A stretch of DNA of 15,025 nt from Hyphomicrobiales bacterium (GTDB lineage: Bacteria > Pseudomonadota > Alphaproteobacteria > Rhizobiales > Beijerinckiaceae). The notes beneath the pieces were generated by a model. The model did not search any database, had not been told where the DNA came from, and saw only the letters and a list, made by a program, of their open reading frames with translations. Numbering within the stretch: the first letter of the stretch is position 1; every line of letters starts with the position of its first letter. Below, in pieces: positions 8,888 to 15,025 of the stretch. Location of the stretch: NCBI GenBank assembly GCA_028290085.1, contig JAQGKN010000473.1, forward strand, positions 1 to 15,025, in the 5' to 3' direction. The position numbers were made by a program, and so were the translations under genes.

Positions 8888-9739
8888 TCAGGGATGCGTC
8901 AGGCTCACGAAGACCTGATAGAAGCCGATCAGCAGTTCGAAAAGAATGAGCGCGACGATGGTCACCTCGAGCCGGGTGGACTTGTTGGTGTCCAGAATGT
9001 CCGTCATGGCGCGGGCCGATTCCACGATCACGTCGAGCTTGCGCTGCAGCGCCTGGTCACGTTCCTTCAGCTCGTATTCGTCTTCGAGGCGCGCGTAGAG
9101 CCTGTCCAGGTCTGGCCGGTCCCACAGGACATCGGGCTTCTCGTCCACGGCGACGCGTCCGGAAACGCGATGCTGCGCCAGCAGGGCCCTGCCGATCAGG
9201 CGGAGCATACTGCGGCGGGGAAAGCCGACCTTGCCCTTTTCGGCGAGGAGCATGGCGAAGGGCTCGATCGTGTCGAAGACGGCATTGACCTCCCGCTCGT
9301 CGCGGCCGAGCGCCACGGTCTTGGCGAGCACGTCGGCGACGACGAGAAATCTGGCGTCCGACATATCCGTCAGCTGGATGGGGCCGCCGGGCGGGATCTT
9401 GTCCTCGATCAGGCTGCTGGTTTCGACGATGGCCGTTTCGTCGTCCACCTGCGCGCGCTTGCCGCCGATCCGCCCATCGAGCCGTGTGAGGAAATGCTCT
9501 TCCTCGACAGGCGACAGGCCGGCCAGGACGGCCACGCCGAACCGGTAGAGGGCAACCTTGCCGGAGCCGACGTGAAAGGCCAGCGGGTTGGCGTTGATCA
9601 TGTCAGGCCGTTCCAGGCCCGCCGTTTCGATGCGATGCCCCAGCAGCAAGGCACGTATCGTGCCCCGAACAGGGGTGGTGCCCGGTGCTATTTCTTCAAT
9701 CACGTTCGATCCCGCCGTGCGCGCTCTGGTCGAATTCAT
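8888..9739 (-). CDS. RMD1/YagE family (DUF155) membrane protein
   Basis: A 283-residue protein of the RMD1/DUF155 family, known from yeast Rmd1 and mitochondrial RMND1 and widely present in bacteria without an established biochemical role. The C-terminal part shows the family's signature: an acidic/charged helical region (RPDLDRLYARLEDEYELKER), a segment DILDTNKSTRLEVTIVALIL, and a final hydrophobic helix (IVALILFELLIGFYQVF) that should anchor it in the inner membrane. A central stretch with FLVVADVLAKTVAL is also typical. ATG 9739 is chosen because upstream codons (to 9832) encode Cys/Arg-rich sequence unlike the family; the ribosome site is weak. It is divergent from the small basic protein at 9877, with a shared 137-base promoter region. 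Confidence 0.85.
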   Translation of the reverse strand: MNSTRARTAGSNVIEEIAPGTTPVRGTIRALLLGHRIETAGLERPDMINANPLAFHVGSGKVALYRFGVAVLAGLSPVEEEHFLTRLDGRIGGKRAQVDDETAIVETSSLIEDKIPPGGPIQLTDMSDARFLVVADVLAKTVALGRDEREVNAVFDTIEPFAMLLAEKGKVGFPRRSMLRLIGRALLAQHRVSGRVAVDEKPDVLWDRPDLDRLYARLEDEYELKERDQALQRKLDVIVESARAMTDILDTNKSTRLEVTIVALILFELLIGFYQVFVSLTHP

Positions 9740-9876
9740 CGGCGTGCATAGCCCCCGTGGCTGCTCATGGCCATGATCGACCGCAAGTGTCGCGCATCGC
9801 CTTAGCAGAACCGTGCAAATTGATTGTGACAAAGACGGCGGTTAGTCATGTGGCAGACGTCACCCGTGAGAATGCT

Positions 9877-10260
9877 ATGAAGAAGCCCAAGAAGTTACAC
9901 AAGGACCTCGGCCGTATCGAAGCCTTCCTGACCAAGGAGAAGGAGCGGCTGAATAAGTTCGAGACCAAGCGGCATGACCGTCGCAGCGTCAGCCATCCCA
10001 TTGCGGTCGCCTTCCATCAGCGCATGGCGGAGCGTCAGGCATTGATGTTGGCCGACCTTGAAGCTGTGCAAAAGGAAATCGCGGTGATTGAGGCTGCGCT
10101 CGCTCCTGTTCCCGAGCCTGAAGCGCCGGAGACAAAAGCCGCGCCGGTGAAGAATGCCACGCCGGTGAAGAATGCCCGGAAACCCGCGCCGAAAGCCGCG
10201 CCGGCTGCCAAAACGCCTCGCGCCCCGCGCGCCCGTCGCCCGGCGACACCCCAAAGCTGA
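9877..10260 (+). CDS. small coiled-coil protein with histone-H1-like Ala/Pro/Lys tail
   Basis: I do not recognise a named family. The 127-residue product starts MKKPKKLHKDLGRIEAFLTK, preceded by GTGAG a few bases upstream. Residues 1-75 are highly charged and probably helical (coiled coil), with a His/Arg-rich middle (KRHDRRSVSHPIAVAFHQR). Residues 75-127 are low-complexity Ala, Pro, Lys and Arg, with the repeated unit PVKNA and basic steps such as KPAPKAAPAAK. Such tails resemble bacterial histone-H1-like DNA-binding proteins, so nucleoid association is a guess; ribosome or RNA association would also fit a short basic tail. There is no signal peptide or membrane segment. A strong terminator follows 12 bases after the stop. 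Confidence 0.72.
   Translation: MKKPKKLHKDLGRIEAFLTKEKERLNKFETKRHDRRSVSHPIAVAFHQRMAERQALMLADLEAVQKEIAVIEAALAPVPEPEAPETKAAPVKNATPVKNARKPAPKAAPAAKTPRAPRARRPATPQS
10141..10176 (+). repeat. two tandem 18-base units inside the basic-tail gene
   Basis: The 17 bases CGCCGGTGAAGAATGCC occur at 10142-10158 and again at 10160-10176, giving two 18-base units that encode the PVKNA repeat. The near identity at DNA level points to recent duplication by replication slippage. Confidence 0.85.
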
Positions 10261-10272
10261 CAGCCTCACACG

Positions 10273-10307
10273 AAAAAGCCCCCATCGTTCCGGACGGGGG
10301 CTTTTTT
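10273..10307. terminator. strong bidirectional rho-independent terminator
   Basis: AAAAAGCCCCC (10273-10283) and GGGGGCTTTTTT (10296-10307) form a GC stem flanked by A- and T-runs with a 12-base loop. It works in either direction, serving the plus-strand basic protein gene (stop 10260) and the minus-strand aldolase gene (stop 10332). This is the clearest intrinsic terminator in the window. Confidence 0.92.
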
Positions 10308-10331
10308 ATACCGAGCTTGCTTGTCGCGCGA

Positions 10332-11186
10332 TCAGCGGCCGACGAGCTTGCGGGTGTTGTCTAGTGTCGAATAGCTGCGCGGCGCGGCGCACATCAGGTA
10401 GCGATAGCCTTCGCTCAGCACGCGCTCGGCATTGGCGCCCGAAACATGCGGGTGGCCGACGATGACATTGTGCTTCTTGCAGGTGGCAACGACCTGCGCC
10501 ATCGCGTCGAGCACGACCTTGTGCTCCGTCTGGCGGGGATAGCCGAGCTCCTGGCTGAGATCGCCTTCGCCGATGAGAATGACGCCGATGCCGGGGACGT
10601 TCTTCAACATGTCGTCAAGATTCTCGATGCCGGCCGTGTCTTCGATCTGGATGACGACGAGCACTTCGCCCTTGGGCGCGAGGGGCCAGACGTCGGCCAC
10701 GTTGTAATATTCCTGCTGGCTCAGGCCCCAGTAGCGGCATGCCTGCATCGGCCCGTCGCCACGGATGCCTGCGGGCTCGTAAAGCGGCTTGTCCTTGAGG
10801 CGGGGATAGCGGCAGGCGGCGACCGCGTTATAGGCCTCTTCGACCGTGCTGATGTGGGGCCAGACGATGCCGTAGCAGCCCAGATCCAGCGCCTGCTTGG
10901 CGAGGAACTGGTTCTTTTCGATGCCATTGGCTGGAATGCGCGCTGTCGGCGTGACCATCGGCGCGACGCCGTTCTTGGCGATCTGGCCGCGGTTCAGCAT
11001 GTATTGCAGCGAATGGCGGAGGGATGTGATGTCCCAGGCCTGATGCTCGCCCTCGAAGACGACGCCGTCGTAGTTCGACTGCGCCAGCTGCACGGCCGTG
11101 TCGATCTCCATGGGCACGAAGGTCGAGAAGGAATGCTGGCCGGTTTCGAGTGCGCGAATGATGCCGTTCAGGCGGGGCTGGGACAT
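10332..11186 (-). CDS. HpcH/HpaI family aldolase (class II, metal dependent)
   Basis: A 284-residue protein of the HpcH/HpaI aldolase/citrate lyase fold, which splits 4-hydroxy-2-oxo acids into pyruvate (or oxaloacetate) and an aldehyde or keto acid. ATG 11186 has an excellent GGAGGA site upstream. The catalytic-base region is VVFEGEHQAWD (E47, H48). The substrate-phosphate/carboxylate arginine is probably R83. The two metal ligands are E182 (IQIEDTAG) and D209 (IGEGDLS); the usual GPADLS here reads GEGDLS. It is slightly longer than HpaI, with an insert near residues 129-139. It lies 85 bases downstream of the LigJ-like gene on the same strand, so it is probably co-transcribed. The context suggests cleavage of 4-carboxy-4-hydroxy-2-oxoadipate, normally the job of LigK; that is inference. 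Confidence 0.88.
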   Translation of the reverse strand: MSQPRLNGIIRALETGQHSFSTFVPMEIDTAVQLAQSNYDGVVFEGEHQAWDITSLRHSLQYMLNRGQIAKNGVAPMVTPTARIPANGIEKNQFLAKQALDLGCYGIVWPHISTVEEAYNAVAACRYPRLKDKPLYEPAGIRGDGPMQACRYWGLSQQEYYNVADVWPLAPKGEVLVVIQIEDTAGIENLDDMLKNVPGIGVILIGEGDLSQELGYPRQTEHKVVLDAMAQVVATCKKHNVIVGHPHVSGANAERVLSEGYRYLMCAAPRSYSTLDNTRKLVGR

Positions 11187-11226
11187 GTGGTCCTCCAGAT
11201 GGAGCGGGCGGGAAGGGGAACGAAGG

Positions 11227-11254
11227 AGGGCGGCTCCCTTCAGGAAACCGCCCT
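11227..11254 (-). repeat. intercistronic hairpin in the hydratase-aldolase operon
   Basis: AGGGCGG (11227-11233) and CCGCCCT (11248-11254) form a perfect 7-base-pair stem; inside it TCC/GGA can pair to extend it. It lies between the two minus-strand genes. No T-run follows on the minus strand, so it is more likely an RNA stability or partial-termination element than a full terminator. Confidence 0.45.
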
Positions 11255-11271
11255 GTGTTTGCATGTGCGGT

Positions 11272-12312
11272 TCAGGCCGTCTTGCCGGGGAAGCCGCGCT
11301 TCTTCAGCAAGGCGTCGAGGCGCGGATAGACCGTGCGCGCATTACCTTCGAAGATCTTGTAGCGGCTCTCTTCGCTCAGGCCCGTGACCTGATCGACGTA
11401 GCGGCGCGTGTCGTCGAAGTAATGGCCGGTTTCGGGATCGATGCCCTGCACAGCGCCGATCATCTCGGAGGCGAACAGGATGTTGTCGATCGGCACGACG
11501 CGCGTCAGCAGTTCGATGCCCGGCAGGTGATAGACGCAGGTGTCGAAATAGACGTTCTTCATCAGATATTCGACGAGCGGCGGCTTCTTCATCATCATGC
11601 TGAGACCGCGGTAGCGACCCCAATGATAGGGAACTGCGCCGCCGCCGTGCGGGATGACGAATTTCAGTGTCGGGAAATCCTTGAACAGATTGCCCTGGAT
11701 CAGCTGCATGAAGATCGTCGTGTCGGCATTGATGTAATGCGCGCCAGTGGCGTGGAAGTTCGGGTTGCAGGAGCCCGTGACGTGGATCATCGCGGGAATG
11801 TCGAGTTCCACGAGCTTCTCGTAGATCGGGTACCAGTAACGATCCGTCATCGGCGGATCGGTCCAGTAGCCGCCCGAGGGATCGGGATTGAGGTTCACGC
11901 CGACAAAGCCGAGCTCATTGACCATGCGCTCGAGCTCGGGAATGCAATTCTTCGGCGAGACGCCGGGCGATTGCGGCAGCTGTCCCACGCCGATGAAATT
12001 GTCGGGCAGCAGGGTGCAAATGCGGTGGATGAGGTCGTTGTTCAGCGTCGTCCATTCGCGGCTGATATGCTCGGGGCCGACGTGGTGGCCCATGCCCGAG
12101 GCGCGCGGCGAGAAGATGGTGAGGTCGCTGCCGCGATCCTTCTGGAAGGCGAGCTGACGCTGCACGCTGGCGATGAGCTGCTCGTCGGTGATGCCGAGGT
12201 CCGTCGTCGTGGGCTTGCGCGTGGCATCGACGAGGCCGGCGAGCTGCTTGTCGCGGAAGGCGAAGAGAGCCGGCGGCTCGGTCGTGTAATGGCCGTGGAT
12301 GTCGATGATCAT
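11272..12312 (-). CDS. LigJ-like 4-oxalomesaconate hydratase (amidohydrolase superfamily)
   Basis: A 346-residue metal-dependent amidohydrolase-fold protein that resembles LigJ throughout, from the N-terminal MIIDIHGHY to the end. LigJ adds water to 4-oxalomesaconate, giving 4-carboxy-4-hydroxy-2-oxoadipate, in the 4,5-cleavage route of protocatechuate and gallate. Visible are the zinc-binding HGH (H6, H8), the segments LNPDP and DRYWYPIYEKL, a metal-site His in AMIHVTGS, the loop HGGGAVPYHWGR, and FASEMIG, where Glu occupies the position that is Asp in most amidohydrolases, as in LigJ. ATG 12312 has AAGGAGAGG upstream. It is the first gene of a two-gene minus-strand unit with the HpcH/HpaI aldolase. 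Other amidohydrolase-2 proteins such as gamma-resorcylate decarboxylases are related alternatives, but LigJ fits better. Confidence 0.85.
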   Translation of the reverse strand: MIIDIHGHYTTEPPALFAFRDKQLAGLVDATRKPTTTDLGITDEQLIASVQRQLAFQKDRGSDLTIFSPRASGMGHHVGPEHISREWTTLNNDLIHRICTLLPDNFIGVGQLPQSPGVSPKNCIPELERMVNELGFVGVNLNPDPSGGYWTDPPMTDRYWYPIYEKLVELDIPAMIHVTGSCNPNFHATGAHYINADTTIFMQLIQGNLFKDFPTLKFVIPHGGGAVPYHWGRYRGLSMMMKKPPLVEYLMKNVYFDTCVYHLPGIELLTRVVPIDNILFASEMIGAVQGIDPETGHYFDDTRRYVDQVTGLSEESRYKIFEGNARTVYPRLDALLKKRGFPGKTA

Positions 12313-12424
12313 GTGTGACAGCCCTCTCCTTGCAAACCCCGCCGGCCGTCTGGCTGCGAGCAGGGTCTTCGTTTTGGCGTGGCGCACACGCGCCCGCCGT
12401 CTCAGCCGTTTTGACGACTTTCGA

Positions 12425-12438
12425 CTTGTCTAGTCAGG
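12425..12438. promoter_or_regulatory. possible operator, imperfect CTAG-centred palindrome
   Basis: CTTGTCTAGTCAGG matches its reverse complement at 10 of 14 positions and resembles operators of FadR-type GntR regulators, which often control aromatic-acid catabolic genes. It sits between the divergent hydratase and hydrolase genes. No regulator gene is visible in the window, so this is tentative. Confidence 0.22.
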
Positions 12439-12494
12439 CCCGGCGGGGATGGCAAGCGGGTGCGGGCGGGAGGCGCACTTCGAGCCTGCCCACA

Positions 12495-12522
12495 TTGACA
12501 AATTTCGGCACCGCCTTGAAAT
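12495..12522 (+). promoter_or_regulatory. likely promoter of the Cys-type hydrolase gene
   Basis: A perfect -35 TTGACA (12495-12500) is followed after 16 bases by TGAAAT (12517-12522), matching four of six -10 positions. The implied start of transcription leaves about 50 bases before ATG 12578. No experimental support can be given. Confidence 0.4.
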
Positions 12523-12577
12523 GTCGGGCCTCGTTCCGGAGCGCCGGACGCTCGCAGTTCACACGAAAGCCCCGCTC

Positions 12578-13426
12578 ATGCCGACAGCAATCATCGATGG
12601 AATTTCCACCCGTTATGAGTTGATGGGCTCGGGGCCGCCACTGCTGATGTTCTCGCCGGGCGGGTTCGACGCGACCATCGAGAAGTGGTCTGGCTTAGGC
12701 ATTTACGCCAAGACCAAGCCGCTCGATCACCTGACGAAGCACTACACCTGCATCACCTTCGACCGGCGCGAATGCGGCCAATCCGGTGGGCGTGTCGAGC
12801 GCGTCACCTGGGCCGACTTCGTGCGGCAGGGGCGCCTCCTTCTCGATCATCTGGGCATCGACAAAGCCCATATCATGGGCGGCTGCATGGGCTGCTGCCC
12901 GGTCATGGCATTCGGCGTCGCGCATCCTGAGCGCGTACTGTCCATGGTGCTCTACTGGCCGGTGGGCGGTGCCAAATATCGCATCAGCGGGCACCAGCGC
13001 TTCTCCGAGCATCTGGCCTATGTGCACCAGAGCGGGTTGCAGGCGGTGGTCGATCTTGTCCAGCGCGATGGCAAGGCCTTCGGCGCCGATCCGCGCGGCG
13101 GACCCTGGGCTTCCGTCATCAAGGCGGATGCCGCTTTCGCCCAGACCTATGCGCAGATGGACGTCGAGAAATACAAGCTGACGCTGGTCGGCATGGTGCG
13201 CGGCCTGATGGATCGCGATACGGCGCCGGGCGCCGAGCCCGAGGACCTGCTGCGCTGCGATCTGCCAGCGATCATCGTGCCGGGCGCGGACGCCTCGCAC
13301 GCGACCTCGGCCGCGCGCTATCTGCAGGAGTGCCTGCCCAAGTCGAAGTACTGGGACATGCCGGTTTCCGGCCAGAGCGAAGAGGCGACGGCGCAGCAGC
13401 TGCTGGAGTTTCTGGCGAGCGTCTGA
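12578..13426 (+). CDS. alpha/beta hydrolase with cysteine in the nucleophile elbow
   Basis: A 282-residue cytoplasmic alpha/beta hydrolase without a signal peptide. The oxyanion region is LLMFSPGGFDATIEKW, followed by FDRRECGQSGG, a strand-4 motif of the fold. The nucleophile elbow, normally GxSxG, reads GGCMGCC, so C103 stands where serine is expected, with C106 and C107 next to it. D238 and H241 lie in PGADASH; there is no obvious His at the usual C-terminal place (DMPVSGQSEEA), so H241 may be the catalytic one or the triad is altered. Cys nucleophiles are known in dienelactone hydrolases. ATG 12578 starts the conserved MPTAIIDGISTRYELMGSG; upstream ATGs encode non-conserved sequence. It diverges from the LigJ-like gene across 265 bases, so a role in the same pathway is plausible but unproven. 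Confidence 0.85.
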   Translation: MPTAIIDGISTRYELMGSGPPLLMFSPGGFDATIEKWSGLGIYAKTKPLDHLTKHYTCITFDRRECGQSGGRVERVTWADFVRQGRLLLDHLGIDKAHIMGGCMGCCPVMAFGVAHPERVLSMVLYWPVGGAKYRISGHQRFSEHLAYVHQSGLQAVVDLVQRDGKAFGADPRGGPWASVIKADAAFAQTYAQMDVEKYKLTLVGMVRGLMDRDTAPGAEPEDLLRCDLPAIIVPGADASHATSAARYLQECLPKSKYWDMPVSGQSEEATAQQLLEFLASV

Positions 13427-13442
13427 GGTTGGACGACGCGAT

Positions 13443-13467
13443 CCAGGGGCGGTCTTTCCGCTCCTGG
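13443..13467. terminator. bidirectional hairpin between convergent genes
   Basis: CCAGGGGCGG (13443-13452) pairs with CCGCTCCTGG (13458-13467) over ten base pairs including one G-T pair, with loop TCTTT. It lies between the hydrolase stop (13426) and the NiCoT stop (13489). The T-run is weak, but the stem is strong and well placed. Confidence 0.65.
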
Positions 13468-13488
13468 GATGCTTCTTAGGGGGTGAGA

Positions 13489-14544
13489 CTACTCAGCTGC
13501 GGGCAACGCCATCTGGTCGTAGCCCTTCCAGCGGTAGATCAGAACCGACACCGCCCAAGCGAGGATGAACACGCCCACGACGACGAAGCCGAACTGGGCC
13601 AGATCGTCATTGAACGCGGAAATCGCGCCCCAGAAGCGGCCTTCGAGGTCGAACCTGTTGGCGATCAGCGCCAGCGCCTCGACACCGCCGATGAGTACCG
13701 CGACGACAACCGAAGCCGCCGTGATCGTCAGGTTGTACCAGAGCTTCCTGATCGGATGGACGAAGGCCCAGCCATAGGCGCCGACCATGAGCACGCTGTC
13801 GATGGTGTCGACCAGCGCCATGGCGGCCGTGAACAGGACCGGGAAAACCAGCACCATCCAGGGCGACATGCCCTGCGCCGATTGCGTGGCGGAAATGCCG
13901 AGCAGGCCGATTTCGCTGGCTGTGTCGAAGCCGAGGCCGAAGAGAAAGCCCAGCGGATACATGTGCCAGCTGCGCTTCACTGCGCCGATGATCGGGCGGA
14001 AGATGCGGGCGAGGATACCGCCGCCGGCCAGCAGCATGTCCATGTTTTCGGGCTGCAACGTGCCGCCGCGCGACACATGCTTGAAGCTTTTCCAGACGCC
14101 GCGCAGGATGAGGATGTTGGCGAATGCAATGACCAGCAGGAAGGCGGCGGAGACAGAGGTGCCGATGGTGCTTCCGATGGTCTTGATGCTCTCCAGATTG
14201 CCCTGCATGAAGCCCGCAGCCAGCGCGATCACGATGGTGGCTGCGATTACGACTGTCGAATGGCCCAGCGAGAAGTAGAATCCGACGGACATAGGGCGCT
14301 TGCCCTCCGACATCAGCTTGCGCACGACATTGTCGATGGCCGCGATATGGTCGGCATCAACCGCGTGGCGCAGACCGAAAACCCAGGCGAGAAGGGCGAT
14401 GCCAAGCAGCGAGGGAGAGTTGGAGAAAAGCGCGTAGGCCCAGGCCCAGCCGAGGATATTTGCGAGCACGAGACCGGCGAGAAGGGCCTTGGTCTCCAGG
14501 GGCAGCGCTTGCGATCGGTCGCAGAAAATCCCCTGGTTCGCCAT
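13489..14544 (-). CDS. nickel/cobalt permease, NiCoT (HoxN/HupN/NixA) family
   Basis: A 351-residue inner-membrane permease that imports Ni2+ and/or Co2+ with high affinity, supplying urease, hydrogenase or cobalamin synthesis. The family signature HX4DH is present as RHAVDADHI (H60, D65, H66) in helix II. FYFSLGHSTVV and LGFDTASEIGLL are the other conserved NiCoT motifs, and about eight hydrophobic segments are seen. Metal preference cannot be told from sequence. ATG 14544 has GGAGGG nine bases upstream (complement of 14554-14559). A likely -10 and a palindrome lie just upstream, so metal-dependent control is probable. The substrate-binding protein gene upstream is on the same strand but 112 bases away and probably a separate unit. 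Confidence 0.93.
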   Translation of the reverse strand: MANQGIFCDRSQALPLETKALLAGLVLANILGWAWAYALFSNSPSLLGIALLAWVFGLRHAVDADHIAAIDNVVRKLMSEGKRPMSVGFYFSLGHSTVVIAATIVIALAAGFMQGNLESIKTIGSTIGTSVSAAFLLVIAFANILILRGVWKSFKHVSRGGTLQPENMDMLLAGGGILARIFRPIIGAVKRSWHMYPLGFLFGLGFDTASEIGLLGISATQSAQGMSPWMVLVFPVLFTAAMALVDTIDSVLMVGAYGWAFVHPIRKLWYNLTITAASVVVAVLIGGVEALALIANRFDLEGRFWGAISAFNDDLAQFGFVVVGVFILAWAVSVLIYRWKGYDQMALPAAE

Positions 14545-14581
14545 TCGCTGTTACCCTCCGCACTGGCCCGCTCAATCGCGG

Positions 14582-14587
14582 ATCATA
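14582..14587 (-). promoter_or_regulatory. likely -10 element of the NiCoT gene
   Basis: On the minus strand this reads TATGAT, five of six matches to the consensus, about 37 bases before the start codon. No good -35 lies at the right distance; its place is occupied by the palindrome at 14594-14612, as expected of a regulated promoter. Confidence 0.45.
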
Positions 14588-14593
14588 TCTTCT

Positions 14594-14612
14594 CGTGCAT
14601 TCTTCATACACG
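14594..14612. promoter_or_regulatory. 19-base palindrome, candidate metal-responsive operator
   Basis: CGTGCAT (14594-14600) and ATACACG (14606-14612) are inverted copies with six of seven matches and a five-base spacer. The palindrome covers the -35 area of the NiCoT gene. It is not a B12 riboswitch (no room and no B12 box). The regulator is unknown. Confidence 0.45.
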
Positions 14613-14656
14613 CGGCTCGGGAGGCGCGCAAGCGTCCCGCGGTCGTGTTGGGGATG

Positions 14657-15025
14657 TCAGGGAGACGGGGGCAATGCCTTGAGTGCGCGGTCGGAATACA
14701 GGGGCTCGAACAGACCTTCGGTCGAGGGTGCGGTGGCAAAATCGCCGATCTCGACCTGATAGGCGAGGAGCGCTTTTGTCGGTGCTTCGATCAGGTGGAT
14801 GTCGGAGATGAAATCGACCGCAGGGGAGGCCAGCGCCTTCTGCATTGTGGCGGCATCGACCAGGCCGCCGCCGAGGATAGCCTCGACATAGCCCGCGGCT
14901 TCAGCCGGCTTCGTGCGGATCAGTTGCGTCGCGCGGGCCACGAGTTCCACGACCTTGCCCAGTGCTTGCGGCGAGGCGTTCTCGAAGGCGCCCGTCGCGG
15001 CAATCACGACGCCTGGAATGTCCGG
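14657..15025 (-). CDS. ABC transporter substrate-binding protein, NitT/TauT (NMT1-like) type, C-terminal part
   Basis: The frame stays open to the window edge, so this is the last 122 residues of a protein usually over 300 long; the GTG at 15007 is internal. Segments such as VVELVARATQLIRTKPAEAAGYVEAILGG match the C-terminal lobe of periplasmic binding proteins for nitrate, sulfonates, taurine or aromatic acids, where rows of helices carry the phrase 'xAxxWIxxxPxEAA'. The sequence ends in a short tail (SDRALKALPPSP). The substrate cannot be inferred from this part. Its permease and ATPase genes are not in view. Confidence 0.75.
   Translation of the reverse strand, partial: PDIPGVVIAATGAFENASPQALGKVVELVARATQLIRTKPAEAAGYVEAILGGGLVDAATMQKALASPAVDFISDIHLIEAPTKALLAYQVEIGDFATAPSTEGLFEPLYSDRALKALPPSP

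Noticed and set aside
8870..9751. Plus-strand frame of 293 codons opposite the DUF155 gene
   Set aside because: The minus-strand frame has the DUF155 C-terminal signature and a membrane helix; this one has neither.
9820..9847. TTGATT and TTAGTC as a promoter for the small basic protein
   Set aside because: Spacing of 16 is acceptable, but the -10 match is very poor, so it is not listed as a feature.
11098..12318. Plus-strand frame of 406 codons opposite the LigJ-like and aldolase genes
   Set aside because: Antisense of two well-supported enzymes and spans their gap; the sequence is an Arg/Asp/Ala-rich shadow.
14545..14656. B12 riboswitch upstream of the metal permease
   Set aside because: The gap of 112 bases is too short for a full cobalamin riboswitch and no B12 box was found on the minus strand.
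13483..14682. Plus-strand frame of 399 codons opposite the NiCoT permease
   Set aside because: The minus strand encodes a protein with all NiCoT motifs; the plus frame is hydrophilic and has no family features.
1..15025. Mobile element, phage, CRISPR or defence system
   Set aside because: No transposase, integrase, direct-repeat arrays, tRNA-flanked boundaries or defence-type nuclease or NTPase genes were seen; the gene content is ordinary transport and metabolism.

Overview
The window is high-GC, densely coded DNA that reads as chromosome from an alphaproteobacterium, most likely of the order Hyphomicrobiales (rhizobia and relatives). That placement is an inference from protein character: a tandem MdtB/MdtC-type RND pump, a TadG-like von Willebrand protein, a DUF937 protein, a NiCoT nickel/cobalt permease, a NitT/TauT-type binding protein and a LigJ-type hydratase. 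No rRNA, tRNA, insertion sequence, phage gene or CRISPR array was seen.

Layout. (1) 1-4676, plus strand: the end of one RND transporter subunit and a complete second one, overlapping or nearly abutting, the MdtB/MdtC arrangement; the membrane fusion protein gene would lie upstream of the window. (2) 4677-4990: a non-coding gap with an inverted repeat. (3) 4991-6152, plus: a DUF937 gene broken by two one-base shifts. (4) 6208-7527, minus: a TadG-like secreted or membrane-anchored VWA protein with no other tad genes in view, followed by a 330-base AT-rich gap. (5) 7858-8829, plus: an alpha/beta hydrolase with a Tat-type signal peptide. (6) 8888-9739, minus, and 9877-10260, plus: a divergent pair, an RMD1/DUF155 membrane protein and a small coiled-coil protein with a histone-H1-like basic tail. 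(7) 10332-12312, minus, and 12578-13426, plus: a catabolic divergon of a LigJ-type 4-oxalomesaconate hydratase, an HpcH/HpaI aldolase and a divergent alpha/beta hydrolase whose nucleophile elbow carries cysteine instead of serine. (8) 13489-14544, minus: a NiCoT permease with a palindrome over its likely promoter. (9) 14657-15025, minus: the C-terminal part of an ABC substrate-binding protein.

The functionally most coherent part is region 7. LigJ hydrates 4-oxalomesaconate to 4-carboxy-4-hydroxy-2-oxoadipate (CHA) in the 4,5-cleavage pathway of protocatechuate and gallate. CHA is normally split by LigK, an RraA-fold aldolase; here the adjacent aldolase is of the unrelated HpcH/HpaI fold, which could be a non-orthologous replacement. 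The Cys-type hydrolase, transcribed from the other side of the same 265-base promoter region, may act on a lactone or ester in the same route, but nothing in the sequence fixes its substrate. Convergent gene pairs are separated by hairpins that look like bidirectional terminators at 6162-6190, 10273-10307 and 13443-13467.
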